Shown: positions 41,208 to 49,928 of the stretch, one piece after another | How positions within the stretch are numbered: position 1 is the stretch's first letter | How the letters are laid out: each line of letters opens with the position of its first letter | Assembly: GCF_009569385.1 (NCBI RefSeq) | Contig: NZ_WBOF01000015.1 | Location: 1 to 64,000 of the forward strand | Direction: 5' to 3' | Length of the DNA: 64,000 nt | Source: Streptomyces kaniharaensis | Lineage (GTDB): Bacteria > Actinomycetota > Actinomycetes > Streptomycetales > Streptomycetaceae | The notes under the pieces: generated by a model | What the model saw: only the letters and a program-made list of their open reading frames with translations | Told to the model about the DNA's origin: nothing | Databases searched by the model: none | Made by a program: the position numbers and the translations under genes

Positions 41208-41315
41208 CGCGCCCTCTCCCTCCTGTCGTTCCGCGGTGCACGGGTGCCGTCCGCGGGCGCCGTCCACGGCCTCGGTGCCGAGACCGTGGACGGTGCCCGT
41301 GCCTGTGCGGGGTCG

Positions 41316-41930
41316 TCAGCTGGTGCCGTTGCCCGGCTTGCCGCCGCCCCCGCCACCGCCACCACCGCCGCCGCCCCCGCCACCGGCGGCCGGGCTGCCC
41401 CCGGCATCGGTGACGAGGCCGCCGAAGTCGGCCGTGGAGTCGCCCATGAAGGTCTGCAGGTCGGTGACCGCCATGTGGTTGGCGTCCTCGATGGTCTTGT
41501 ACTTCTTCGCCAGGTCGAGGACTCCCTGGTGCAGGTCGGTGAGACCCTTGGCCAGGTCGTCCAGCACCTTCTCGAACTGCTTCTTCAGTCCGTCGTCCCC
41601 GTTGGGGCCGTTGACCGAGATGCGCATCTTGTTCGCGTGGTAGAAGGCGCCGGGCGCCACGTTGACCGCGTCCAGGAGCTTCCGCGCGTCCTTGGTCGGC
41701 TGGACGAGCAGCTCGATGTTGGTCGCGAAGAGGTCCATCGACGGCGTGTCCACGGACGTCCCGCTCTGGTGGCCGTCCGGGGACGGCACCGGCGGCGCGG
41801 TGAACGTGGTGTGGGCCGTCGCCGTTCCCGTGCCCGTCGAGTCGGGGACGCTGGTGCTCCCGTGGTACGGGTCGATCGGCGGCTTCGGCTTCGGCTTCGG
41901 GTAGTGGACCGGAGGGATGTAGCCCGGCAT
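41316..41930 (-). CDS. ESX-associated helical protein with Gly-rich tail
   Basis: A 204-residue protein starting four bases after the upstream stop (MPGYIPPVHYPKPKPKPPIDPYHG). A Pro/Lys-rich head and a Thr/Ser linker precede a helical block (residues 70-175: SMDLFATNIELLVQPTKDARKLLDAVNVAPGAFYHANKMRISV...LKKQFEKVLDDLAKGLTDLHQGVLDLAKKYKTIEDANHMAVTDLQTFMGD). The block resembles WXG100/Esp-type four-helix modules without a W-x-G. Near the C-terminus are 15 consecutive Gly (41340-41384), encoded by mixed GGC/GGT/GGG. Its place between the two small WXG100 proteins and the large repeat protein suggests a secreted or chaperone component. Confidence 0.8.
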   Translation of the reverse strand: MPGYIPPVHYPKPKPKPPIDPYHGSTSVPDSTGTGTATAHTTFTAPPVPSPDGHQSGTSVDTPSMDLFATNIELLVQPTKDARKLLDAVNVAPGAFYHANKMRISVNGPNGDDGLKKQFEKVLDDLAKGLTDLHQGVLDLAKKYKTIEDANHMAVTDLQTFMGDSTADFGGLVTDAGGSPAAGGGGGGGGGGGGGGGKPGNGTS

Positions 41931-41934
41931 GCCG

Positions 41935-42222
41935 TCAGCCCCAGAGCTGAACGCCTTGGCGCTCACCGTGGGAGTAGTACTCGTTGATCGAGCCCAGCAT
42001 CTGCACCGCGGTGTCGGCCTTCGCCGTCATGTCGGCCGCGGCCTGGTCCCACTGCGCCTTGACCTGGGCGTAGGTCTCCTGCGCGTCGCTGGTCCACGCT
42101 TGGAGGTTGATCTTGGCCTGGTTGTCCAGGTCGGCCAGGGTCTGGTTGAGCTTCTGCGTGATGGCGTTCATCTCGCCGACGATGTAGTCGACTTGCTCCA
42201 TCTGGACGGTGTACGTGCTCAT
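41935..42222 (-). CDS. WXG100-family protein (EsxA-like)
   Basis: A 95-residue protein, ATG after GAAGGAGAGAAACAGC: MSTYTVQMEQVDYIVGEMNAITQKLNQTLADLDNQAKINLQAWTSDAQETYAQVKAQWDQAAADMTAKADTAVQMLGSINEYYSHGERQGVQLWG. Length, the two-helix pattern and the turn Trp are right for ESAT-6-like proteins, although the turn reads W-T-S, not W-x-G. It is paired with the WSG protein immediately upstream; the two probably form the secreted heterodimer recognised by EccC. Confidence 0.92.
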   Translation of the reverse strand: MSTYTVQMEQVDYIVGEMNAITQKLNQTLADLDNQAKINLQAWTSDAQETYAQVKAQWDQAAADMTAKADTAVQMLGSINEYYSHGERQGVQLWG

Positions 42223-42292
42223 GCTGTTTCTCTCCTTCGACGGGATGGATGCCACGGCTGTGAGGGCCGCCGGCGGCGGTGCGGTCAGTGGC

Positions 42293-42634
42293 TCACACGG
42301 GGAAGCCGGGCAGTCCGGTGACGCCCGAGGCCATGGCGGAGGCCACCTGGCCGGCGATCTGCTGGGTGTTCTCGTGCGTGTTGGCGTACACGTTGGTGTT
42401 CGCCGCGAGCTTCTCCAGCATCGTGCTCAGCGCCTGGTTGACCTTCTGGAAGTCGGTCAGCCAGTCCTGCATCGCCTGGTGGTAGATCTGCGCGGCCTCG
42501 CCGCTCCAGCTGCCGCGCAGGCCGTCGATCTGGCCCTCCATCTGCGCGTACGAGCCGCTGGCCTCGTCCAGGGCGGTCTGGAAGGTGCCCTGGGCGGCGG
42601 TCATGCCCTCTAGTTCAACGGAGGTCAGTGCCAT
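42293..42634 (-). CDS. WXG100-family protein (EsxB/CFP-10-like)
   Basis: A 113-residue protein, ATG after AAAGGACGCACCC: MALTSVELEGMTAAQGTFQTALDEASGSYAQMEGQIDGLRGSWSGEAAQIYHQAMQDWLTDFQKVNQALSTMLEKLAANTNVYANTHENTQQIAGQVASAMASG.... The canonical WSG turn links two long helices. The C-terminal half contains NTNVYANTHENT, close to the YxxxD/E secretion-signal position (Y...H/E). It is the likely partner of the EsxA-like protein at 41935. Confidence 0.93.
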   Translation of the reverse strand: MALTSVELEGMTAAQGTFQTALDEASGSYAQMEGQIDGLRGSWSGEAAQIYHQAMQDWLTDFQKVNQALSTMLEKLAANTNVYANTHENTQQIAGQVASAMASGVTGLPGFPV

Positions 42635-42701
42635 GGGTGCGTCCTTTCACTTCGGGGATTGCACGGCGCGCTCGGCGCCGCGCGGGGTCGCGGAGCCGGG
42701 G

Positions 42702-45700
42702 TCAGGTGTGCACCAGGGGTGCGGAGCCCGGCGTCCGGGGCTCTTGGGGGACCGGGACGGCCTGCGGCGGCGCGGTCGGCGCAGCAGGCGTGACCGGTGC
42801 GGCGGGCACGGGCGGCAGGTCCTCGACGGTGACGGTGCGGGCGCGGGCCGAGCGGGCCAGCGCGTCGCCCAGCCGGTGCGCCGCGAACGCGCCGCCCTGC
42901 GGCGGCTGCGCGGCGTACCGCGCGACCAGTTCCGTGCCCGCGGCCTCGCCCAGCTGGAAGCCGAGCGAGCGCAGGCGGCGGTCGGTGAGCGTCACGAGCT
43001 CCTCCGCGCGGTACGGGGCGAGTTCGACGTTCTCGGCGAAGGCCTCCATCAGGTCGGTGTGCTCGCTCAGCACCTCCATGACGTGCGGCGCGCTGCCGCT
43101 CAGGGCCAGGACCACGCCCGGCCCCGAGGCGACCAGCCGGGTCAGCGACGTCAGCACGGCCGTCCGGGCGGCGGCTGCGCGCTCGGCGAAGGCCGGGTCC
43201 AGGTCCAGGAGGAGGAGCCCGCCCTCCGCCTCGGCGCAGGCGGCGGCGAACCGGAACCCGGGCTGCTCGGGCCACCGGGCCGGGACGGTCGAGAGGGCCA
43301 GCCGGTGGGTCACCCCGGCGGGCAGCAGGCCGAGTTCGGCGAGGCCGCGCCCGTACAGTCCGGCGAGCGCGCGGCGGCCGCTGCCCGGCGGGCCCTGCAG
43401 GATGACGTTGCCCAGGCCGGCGAGCGGTTCGCCGGCGTCGCTCAGGCGGGCCAGCTGTGTCAGGCGGGAGCGGAGCGCCCGCCGGGCGCCGTCCAGGCCG
43501 ACGAGGCCGTCGATCCGGCGCAGCGTGGGTGTGTCGGGGGAGGGCGAGCCGTCGCTCACGGGGGAGGGTGCGGCGGGCGCCGTCGGCTCGGCTGCCGGCT
43601 GGACGACCGGCTGGACGCCCGCCTGGTCGCCGGGGACGGTGATGACGTCCTCGCTGCTGAGCAGGCTGAGTTCGCTGTCGTCGGTCGGCGGCTGGACGGC
43701 CAGCCGGGACGCCTGCCTGCTGATCATCTCCTCGAAGACCTGCCGGGCGACTCGGCCGTTGCCGAAGGTGGCTCCCTTCGGCACGTCCTCGAAGTAGCGG
43801 TTGAGCGCCTCCAGCGCGCCGGCGTCCAGCTCGTAGAAGTGCTTGGCGCACAGGCCGCGCACGATCGTGACCAGTTCGGCGGGGCTGTAGTTGGGGAACT
43901 CGACGGTCCGGGCGAAGCGGGAGGCCATGCCAGGGTTGGAGGCGAGGAACTGGTCCATCTGGGCCGAGTAGCCGGCCACGATGACGACGATCTCGTCGCG
44001 GTGGTCCTCCATCAGCTTCATCAGGGTCTCGACGGCCTCCTGCCCGAAGTCCGGGCCGCTGCCGCGGGACTGGTTGGTCAGGGTGTACGCCTCGTCGATG
44101 AAGAGCACGCCGCCGAGCGCCTTGGTGAAGACCTCGGTGGTCTTGATCGCGGTGCCGCCGATGATCTGGGCGACCAGGTCGGCCCGGGCGACCTCGACGA
44201 TGTGGCCCTGGCTGAGGATTCCGAGCTCGGCGAGGACCGCGCCGTACAGCCGGGCGACGGTCGTCTTGCCGGTGCCGGGCGGCCCGGCGAAGACCAGGTG
44301 CCGGCTCATCGGCGGCATCGGCAGGCCCATCTCCTGGCGCCGCTGGGCCATCTTGTTGACGTTGATCAGGCCGGTGACCTCGTGCTTGACGCTCTCCAGG
44401 CCGACCAGGGCCTCCAGTTCGGCCAGCGGCCCGGTGCCCAGGTGGCGCGGCCCGTCGGTGGCGTCCGCCGGTCCGCGCAGCTCGCCCGGCGTGGGCGTGG
44501 TCCGCTCGTCGCCGCCGGTGTCCAGGCGTTCGACCGAGACCCGCCCGCCGGACTTGAGCTGGTGGACCGGGCTGCCGCCGTTGTCGCGGATCTCGCAGTC
44601 GTGCACCCGCACCGGCTCGTCGGTGTTGCAGCGCACGCCGTCACCGGAGTTGTCGAAGACGGCGCAGTTGTCCAGCCCCGCACGGGAGGACGCCTGCACG
44701 TTCAGTCCGTGGCCGCGTGCGCCGCTGATCCGGCAGCCGACCGCCGTCACCGAGCCGCCGCCCGAGACCTTGATGCCGTCGGCGTCCGAACCGGCGAACC
44801 CGCTGTCGTGGGCGGTGAGTTCGCAGTCGGGGCCGACCACGGTCCGGCAGCCCTCCAGGTGGGAGGAGGTCAGCTCGGCACGGGCGCCTCCAGCCATCGC
44901 CAGGCCGGTGCCCGCGGTGGCGCGCAGCCGCAGGCCGGTCAGCGACGCCTGGGCGCGGTCGACGAGGTCCAGGCCGATGCCGCCCGCGCCGCCGTCCATC
45001 GTGAACTCGGCCTGCCGCAGTGTCAGTTTCGCCTCGCCGGTGGCCCGGACGGCCACCGCGGCGCCCGCCACGGCGAGATCGGCGCAGTCAGCCTCACCGC
45101 CGGCCTCGACGAGCAGGCCCACCGGTGTGCCGGCGATCCGGCAGTTCTCCAGCTGCGCGCGGGAGCCCGCGGTGACCTGTACGCCGCCGGCCGCGGCGCC
45201 CTCGATCACGCAGTTGCGCAGCAGCGGGCTCGCGCCGCCGCTGACGTGGACGGCCTGGCCGCCCGAGCCGGTGAACGTGCAGTCGGTCAGCAGGGTCTGC
45301 ACGGCGCTGGTGAGGTAGGCGTCCAGGGCGGTGCTGCCGGTGACGGCGAGCCTGCGCAGGTCCGCCCGGCCGTTCTGCTCGACGGCGATCGCAGGCTTCC
45401 CGCTGCCGTGGATGCGGCAGGACTCGACCAGCGCGGTGCCGTGGCCGTTGACGCAGATCCCGTTGCCGCGGGCGCCCTGGACGGTGCATTCGCGCACGGT
45501 GAGCCGCCCCTGTTCGGCCACCACCACGGCCGACGAGCCGACATCGGTGATCTCGCAGCGCTCCACGACGTTACCGCCGCCGGAGGTCACCACGATCCCG
45601 GCGCCCTGGGTGTTGGTCACCGTGCAGTCGCGCAGCCCGAGGACGCCCTCGTGCCAGGCCAGCACCGCCGCCCAGGCCTCGCCGGCGACCTGGCAGCCGT

Positions 45701-46010
45701 CCAGCGCGGCCTGCCCGCGCCGTACGTCCAGGACCGGCGCCTCGCGGTCCGCGCCGCTGAGCAGCAGGCCGGACAGCTGGACGGCCTCCGCGTCCAGCAC
45801 CACCGTGCTGCCGGCCGCGGAGTGGATCCGGACCGTGCCGGCGGGGCCCTCGGCGGCCAGTGTCACGGCTTTGGTGACCGTCAGCGCCTCGTCGTAGCGG
45901 CCCGGCGCGACGGTGATCAGCGCGCCGTCCGCGGCGTCGACCAGTGCGGCGGCGATGGACCGGTGGGCACCCGGCCGGTCGGGGGACACCAGGAGGACTT
46001 GCCGGGTCAC
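42702..46010 (-). CDS. eccA: EccA-like AAA+ ATPase with N-terminal beta-helix
   Basis: An 1102-residue protein with a GTG start that overlaps the stop of the upstream gene (GTGA). Residues 1-490 form a right-handed parallel beta-helix of pectate-lyase/NosD-like repeats (about 22-residue coils such as GLRDCTVTNTQGAGIVVTSGGGNVVERCEITDVGSSAVVV). Residues 530-770 are a CbbX/EccA-type AAA+ module: Walker A GPPGTGKT (576-583), Walker B LFIDEA (636-641), sensor and arginine-finger region ASRFARTVEFPNYSPAEL. Residues 830-1075 are a second AAA-like module with a damaged Walker A (GPPGSGRR, Lys replaced by Arg) and Walker B (LLLLDLD). Classical mycobacterial EccA has TPRs, not a beta-helix. Probable role: cytosolic ATPase for ESX substrates. 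Confidence 0.88.
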   Translation of the reverse strand: MTRQVLLVSPDRPGAHRSIAAALVDAADGALITVAPGRYDEALTVTKAVTLAAEGPAGTVRIHSAAGSTVVLDAEAVQLSGLLLSGADREAPVLDVRRGQAALDGCQVAGEAWAAVLAWHEGVLGLRDCTVTNTQGAGIVVTSGGGNVVERCEITDVGSSAVVVAEQGRLTVRECTVQGARGNGICVNGHGTALVESCRIHGSGKPAIAVEQNGRADLRRLAVTGSTALDAYLTSAVQTLLTDCTFTGSGGQAVHVSGGASPLLRNCVIEGAAAGGVQVTAGSRAQLENCRIAGTPVGLLVEAGGEADCADLAVAGAAVAVRATGEAKLTLRQAEFTMDGGAGGIGLDLVDRAQASLTGLRLRATAGTGLAMAGGARAELTSSHLEGCRTVVGPDCELTAHDSGFAGSDADGIKVSGGGSVTAVGCRISGARGHGLNVQASSRAGLDNCAVFDNSGDGVRCNTDEPVRVHDCEIRDNGGSPVHQLKSGGRVSVERLDTGGDERTTPTPGELRGPADATDGPRHLGTGPLAELEALVGLESVKHEVTGLINVNKMAQRRQEMGLPMPPMSRHLVFAGPPGTGKTTVARLYGAVLAELGILSQGHIVEVARADLVAQIIGGTAIKTTEVFTKALGGVLFIDEAYTLTNQSRGSGPDFGQEAVETLMKLMEDHRDEIVVIVAGYSAQMDQFLASNPGMASRFARTVEFPNYSPAELVTIVRGLCAKHFYELDAGALEALNRYFEDVPKGATFGNGRVARQVFEEMISRQASRLAVQPPTDDSELSLLSSEDVITVPGDQAGVQPVVQPAAEPTAPAAPSPVSDGSPSPDTPTLRRIDGLVGLDGARRALRSRLTQLARLSDAGEPLAGLGNVILQGPPGSGRRALAGLYGRGLAELGLLPAGVTHRLALSTVPARWPEQPGFRFAAACAEAEGGLLLLDLDPAFAERAAAARTAVLTSLTRLVASGPGVVLALSGSAPHVMEVLSEHTDLMEAFAENVELAPYRAEELVTLTDRRLRSLGFQLGEAAGTELVARYAAQPPQGGAFAAHRLGDALARSARARTVTVEDLPPVPAAPVTPAAPTAPPQAVPVPQEPRTPGSAPLVHT

Positions 46011-48574
46011 GATGTTGCTCCCTCGATAGGCGCACGGGTGCCCTGGGCGGCGCGGGCCGACGGCTCGGGCGGGGTGGTGATCAGGCCGGGCGGGGCCGCG
46101 GGTGGCGCGCCCGACGGGCCGGCCGGTGTCGCGCCGCCGTGGGCGGGCAACTGCTCGGCGGCCTGGGTGAGGCCCTCCAGGGCGATCTCGTCCAGCGGCA
46201 GCCGGGGGGCGTCCGGATGGGCGTCCTCGTCGCTCTCGGACGGCAGCAGCTCGCGCAGCAGCACGGGTTCCGTCGCGGACCCGGCGCGGAGCACCTTGAA
46301 CGTGGTGCCGGGCGGGAAGACCACGCGGTCCGGGTCGGAGGGATCGAGCAGGCTGGTCCGGCGCGAGGTCATCGACCAGATCAGGAAGTCGGTGGTGCCG
46401 TCGCCGGGCGTCTCGGGCACGGTGTTCCGCGCCGTGCAGAACGCCCACTCGGTGGCCGCCCTGCCCTCCTCGTACCAGTCGAGTTCCGGACCGGTGACCA
46501 CGGCCCGCAGCAGGGCCACGCCACGGTACGAGGGCAGCCGGTACAGGCCGGACGTCACGCAGCGGGCCAGCGGGACGTGCGGGCCGGCCGTCCCGGCGCG
46601 CACCGCGGCGTCGACCGCGGCGCTGTCACCGGAGAGGTAGAGGCGCACCGCCACCAGGTCGGTGAGGGCGTCGCCGTCGAGGGCGCGCGAGGAGCTGCGC
46701 AGGCCCGGCGACTCGGACATCACCCGGGCCACGGTGCCGGCGACGGCGTGGTACTGGGCGCTGAACTTGCGGCGCACCCAGTCCCGTTCGCGTTCCAGCC
46801 CGCGCTCGGGCGGCAGCGCCCGGGCGGCGGCCGACGGGACGGGCTGCACCCGCACGCCGGGCGCGCGGGTGGCGTTCGGCGGGACGGCCGAGGCGGCGGG
46901 CGCCGCGGGCGGGGGCGCCGGGGCGTCGACCGCGGGTGCGTGCTCGGCCGGCGGCGCGCTGGGGGCGCCCGACTCCAGGCGGATCCGGGGGATCGCGGGG
47001 GCGGGGGCGGCGGGGTTCGGTGCGGGCGTCGGCGGTTGGAGGTCGTCGGCGTCGGACGTCACCGGTGGTTCGGTGGGCGGGATGTCCGGGGCGGTCGGCG
47101 TGGGCGTGGCCGACGCGGCCACGGGCTCCGCGTCGGGGCCGGGGGTGGGCTGCGGCGCGGGGAGGGTGGCGGGCGGCGCGGATTCCAGCAGGGAGGTGAG
47201 GACCGGGGGGCCCACTGGTGCAGGGGCGTGCCCGGACTCGGTGAAGGGCGCCGTGACGGGTGCGGGCAGGGCGGCCGAGGGGACGGTGCCGGACTCCGTC
47301 GCAGGCACAGGGACGGGCGGCGTGAAGGCCGGAGCCGGCCAGTCGGCGACCGGGCCCGGGGAGGACGTCACCACGGGCGTCGGAAGCAGCAAGGACATCG
47401 GAGCCGGGGCGGGCGTGGAGACGTGCTCCGCGAAGGGCGCCGGGCCGTTCCCGGACACCGGATGCAGCTCAACAGCCGGCTCGGCAGCCGGCGTCGGCGC
47501 AAGCGCCGGGTCACTTCCGGACGCCGGGCGCAGCTCGACAACCGCCCCGGCAGCGGGCGTTGGCGCCGGTGCCGGTGTCAACGCAGGAACCGGCACCGGC
47601 CCCGCGGTCGGTGGTTCCACCACGCGTGCGGCAGAGGCTTCCGAATCCGTGTTCCACGCCTGCGGCTCCGCCAGGTACCCGGGCGCCGGCGAGAAGACCA
47701 TCTCGCCCTGGAGCGACGGCCCGTCGCTCCCCCGGGCGCTCGCCCCGGCCCCGCTGTCATCGCCCGCCGGTCCGGGCGAGAGCACGACGCGCTGGCGCAA
47801 CGCGTCCGCCAGCACCTGTCCCAGCGCGCCGCTACCCTCCGGGAGGGCGACCGGCCCGAAGTGGACGAACCGCACCCCGGTACGGGCCGAGGGCAGGACG
47901 GTGCCCCAGAAGCGGGTCACGTCGGCCAGGGGTACGGCCGGTCCGCCGGGGCTGCCGAGGACGACGGTCAGCGAGGTCGGGTGGCCGGGCAGGCCGGCGA
48001 TCAGCCGGTGCCGCCCGGCCGAGAGCTGTGAGGGCCGGGCGCTGCGCACCCACACGCCGCCGGGTACGGGCTCGACCACGCCGAGCGGGCTCGTCTCCCA
48101 GATGCGGTCGTAGGTGGCGAACTCCCACAGCGGCTTGGGGAAGCGATGCGAGTCGCGTTCGGCCGCGCGCCCGGGTCGCAGGCGCAGCCATCCGGCGCCG
48201 CTGTCCGCCGGAACGAACAGGCCGCCGCCGGCGGTAGGCACCACCTCGCCGTCGGGCGTCAGTACCGTCCGCTGCAGGTGGTCGGCGATCCGCTGCCCGA
48301 CCGGCGGGGCCTCCACCGAGGGGTGGAAGACCAGGCGGAGGCTGCCGGGGCGGCGGGCCAGCAGGTCGGCCAGTGACGCCCAGGAGGTGTCGAGGGCGGC
48401 GGAGGACAGGTCCACCACGACCAGCGTGTGCTCGGGGTCCGGCGTCAGCGCACCGGCGAAGGCCAGCGCACTCGGGTCCGGCTCCCCCTTGGGGTGAACC
48501 AGCAGCGCATGGCCGGCCGCCCGGATCCGCAGGGCCGGGCCGGCGGACCGGACGGGCTTCATGGCGAGGCGCAC
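46007..48574 (-). CDS. ESX-locus protein with ART-like C-terminal domain
   Basis: An 855-residue protein from a GTG two bases after the EccB stop, preceded by AGGGGGG. Residues 1-270 are an alpha/beta domain (ALRIRAAGHALLVHPKGEPDPSALAFAGAL...LVVVDLSSAALDTSWASLADLLARRPGSLRLVFHP) that may resemble a CHAT/caspase-like or Rossmann fold. About 330-610 is a Pro/Ala linker. Residues 640-790 resemble the ADP-ribosyltransferase fold: LPSYRGVALLRAVVTGPELDWYEEGRAATEWAFCTARN....TDFLIWSMTSRRTSLLDPSDPDRVVFPPGTTFKVLRAG, with the Arg and aromatic strands present but no convincing E-x-E. It is probably an inactive ART-like scaffold of the locus or a substrate. Function unknown. Confidence 0.75.
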   Translation of the reverse strand: MRLAMKPVRSAGPALRIRAAGHALLVHPKGEPDPSALAFAGALTPDPEHTLVVVDLSSAALDTSWASLADLLARRPGSLRLVFHPSVEAPPVGQRIADHLQRTVLTPDGEVVPTAGGGLFVPADSGAGWLRLRPGRAAERDSHRFPKPLWEFATYDRIWETSPLGVVEPVPGGVWVRSARPSQLSAGRHRLIAGLPGHPTSLTVVLGSPGGPAVPLADVTRFWGTVLPSARTGVRFVHFGPVALPEGSGALGQVLADALRQRVVLSPGPAGDDSGAGASARGSDGPSLQGEMVFSPAPGYLAEPQAWNTDSEASAARVVEPPTAGPVPVPALTPAPAPTPAAGAVVELRPASGSDPALAPTPAAEPAVELHPVSGNGPAPFAEHVSTPAPAPMSLLLPTPVVTSSPGPVADWPAPAFTPPVPVPATESGTVPSAALPAPVTAPFTESGHAPAPVGPPVLTSLLESAPPATLPAPQPTPGPDAEPVAASATPTPTAPDIPPTEPPVTSDADDLQPPTPAPNPAAPAPAIPRIRLESGAPSAPPAEHAPAVDAPAPPPAAPAASAVPPNATRAPGVRVQPVPSAAARALPPERGLERERDWVRRKFSAQYHAVAGTVARVMSESPGLRSSSRALDGDALTDLVAVRLYLSGDSAAVDAAVRAGTAGPHVPLARCVTSGLYRLPSYRGVALLRAVVTGPELDWYEEGRAATEWAFCTARNTVPETPGDGTTDFLIWSMTSRRTSLLDPSDPDRVVFPPGTTFKVLRAGSATEPVLLRELLPSESDEDAHPDAPRLPLDEIALEGLTQAAEQLPAHGGATPAGPSGAPPAAPPGLITTPPEPSARAAQGTRAPIEGATS

Positions 48575-48576
48575 GG

Positions 48577-49914
48577 CTAGCCCCCCTGCACGGTGTCGGC
48601 GGCGGCCCTGGCGGTGAGCGTCGGGCCGTGGCCCAGCAGTTTGAGGAGGTCCTCCGGCAGCGCGGTGGCCTGCGTGCCGGTCACACCCAGTGCCGTGGCG
48701 GCGCGGTTGTCGCCCAGCGGGTAGGCGATCCCCTGATCGGTCACCAGGAACGTCTGCGCGCTGCCGCTCTGGCGGGCGAGCTGCTCCAGGTCGACGGCGA
48801 GCATGCCGCGGGTCGGCGGGACCAGCACGGTCCGCGTCCCGGTGGCGGCCTGGCCGCCCTCGACGACCAGCTGGCTGGTCAGCTTGCCGCTCTCCGCCCG
48901 CTGGCGCAGGCAGGCGGTCTGGCCCGTCGGGTCCAGGCCGGGTGCGCCGAGCACGTCGGGCAGTGCGGTGAGCAGCGACTGGTCGGCGGAGACGGGGGCG
49001 GCGGCGATGTCGGTCGCGCTCACGGTCAGGACGGCCGGTGCGCCGGGGCGGGCAGCGAGCAGGGCCGCCGTGGTGGCGCTGGCCGGGGCGATGCCGGCGC
49101 CGGTCATCACGTAGGAGTGCTGGACGGTGCCCGTGGTCGTCCGGAAGAGCTGGCCGACGGCGACCGGGTGTCCGGCCACCTGGCCGGCCGGCCTTCCGGT
49201 GTCCGGGACGGAGGCGGCGAGCGCGGCGCCGGTGGGCAGCGCGGCGAGCCAGTTCTGCGGGGCCGGCACCGGGCGGTCGCCGTCCAGGCCGAGCGCGATC
49301 AGCGCGGTGTCGGAGGGCACCGGGTAGCGGACGCCGCGCCACAGCAGCCAGTGCGCTCCGTCGGGGCCGGCGAGCAGGACCTGCCGGTCCTCGGGGAACG
49401 CCGCGGTCTGGCCGTCCGGGGCGAGGTCGAGCAACTGGCCGTTGACCAGGTCCGGTCGCAGGCACCAGGTCCAGGGGCCGGGCAGTAGGCTCGCGGGAGC
49501 GGGCAACGAGTCGGGGGCACCCGTGATGCCGACGGGGGCGCCGTGCGGGGTGGTGCCGAGCACGGAGCTGGAGACGGTGTGCACGGCGTTGCTCCTGCCG
49601 CCGAGCAGGAGGGCCGAGGCGTAGTTGCGCACCGGCCGGAGCTGTCCGTCGAGGTAGAGGTAGCGGTTGCCGGTCTGCTGCTCCACGATGATGGATCCGG
49701 GGGAGCGCCAACTGGTGTCCGCCACGGGGGAGATGAGCCCGTAGACGCCGAAGCCGACGCAGAGCAGCACCACGATGCCGGCGCCGAGCACGGTGGCGAG
49801 CGAGGCCCGCCCGGTCGGGCCTTCGCCCCGGCCGACCTCGCCCCGGACCAGGGCGGTGGCCAGCCGGGCCATCGCGAAGCGGTACGCCTGGAGGTGGTCG
49901 CGTCGTGTCTGCAT
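48577..49914 (-). CDS. eccB: Type VII secretion core protein EccB
   Basis: A 445-residue protein with the EccB signature start MQTRRDHLQAYRFAMARLATALVRGE, a single transmembrane helix (SLATVLGAGIVVLLCVGFGVYGLI, about 39-62) and a large extracytoplasmic domain (WRSPGSIIVEQQTGNRYLYLDGQLRPVRNYASALLL...). The paired Cys typical of the family are seen (WCLRPD and ACLRQR). The domain forms the repeat-fold periplasmic part of the ESX membrane complex. It lies 14 bp after EccD in the operon and directly upstream of the ART-like gene. Length is close to mycobacterial EccB (about 480). Confidence 0.95.
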   Translation of the reverse strand: MQTRRDHLQAYRFAMARLATALVRGEVGRGEGPTGRASLATVLGAGIVVLLCVGFGVYGLISPVADTSWRSPGSIIVEQQTGNRYLYLDGQLRPVRNYASALLLGGRSNAVHTVSSSVLGTTPHGAPVGITGAPDSLPAPASLLPGPWTWCLRPDLVNGQLLDLAPDGQTAAFPEDRQVLLAGPDGAHWLLWRGVRYPVPSDTALIALGLDGDRPVPAPQNWLAALPTGAALAASVPDTGRPAGQVAGHPVAVGQLFRTTTGTVQHSYVMTGAGIAPASATTAALLAARPGAPAVLTVSATDIAAAPVSADQSLLTALPDVLGAPGLDPTGQTACLRQRAESGKLTSQLVVEGGQAATGTRTVLVPPTRGMLAVDLEQLARQSGSAQTFLVTDQGIAYPLGDNRAATALGVTGTQATALPEDLLKLLGHGPTLTARAAADTVQGG

Positions 49915-49928
49915 GCCAGTCCCCCGGC

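Noticed and set aside
32181..46640. Very long plus-strand open frames opposite the secretion genes (up to about 1350 residues)
   Set aside because: They mirror minus-strand genes with clear domains; high GC in third positions leaves antisense frames open.
46007..48574. Active ADP-ribosyltransferase toxin
   Set aside because: The Arg strand and hydrophobic strand order fit the ART fold but the catalytic E-x-E cannot be seen, so only ART-like is claimed.
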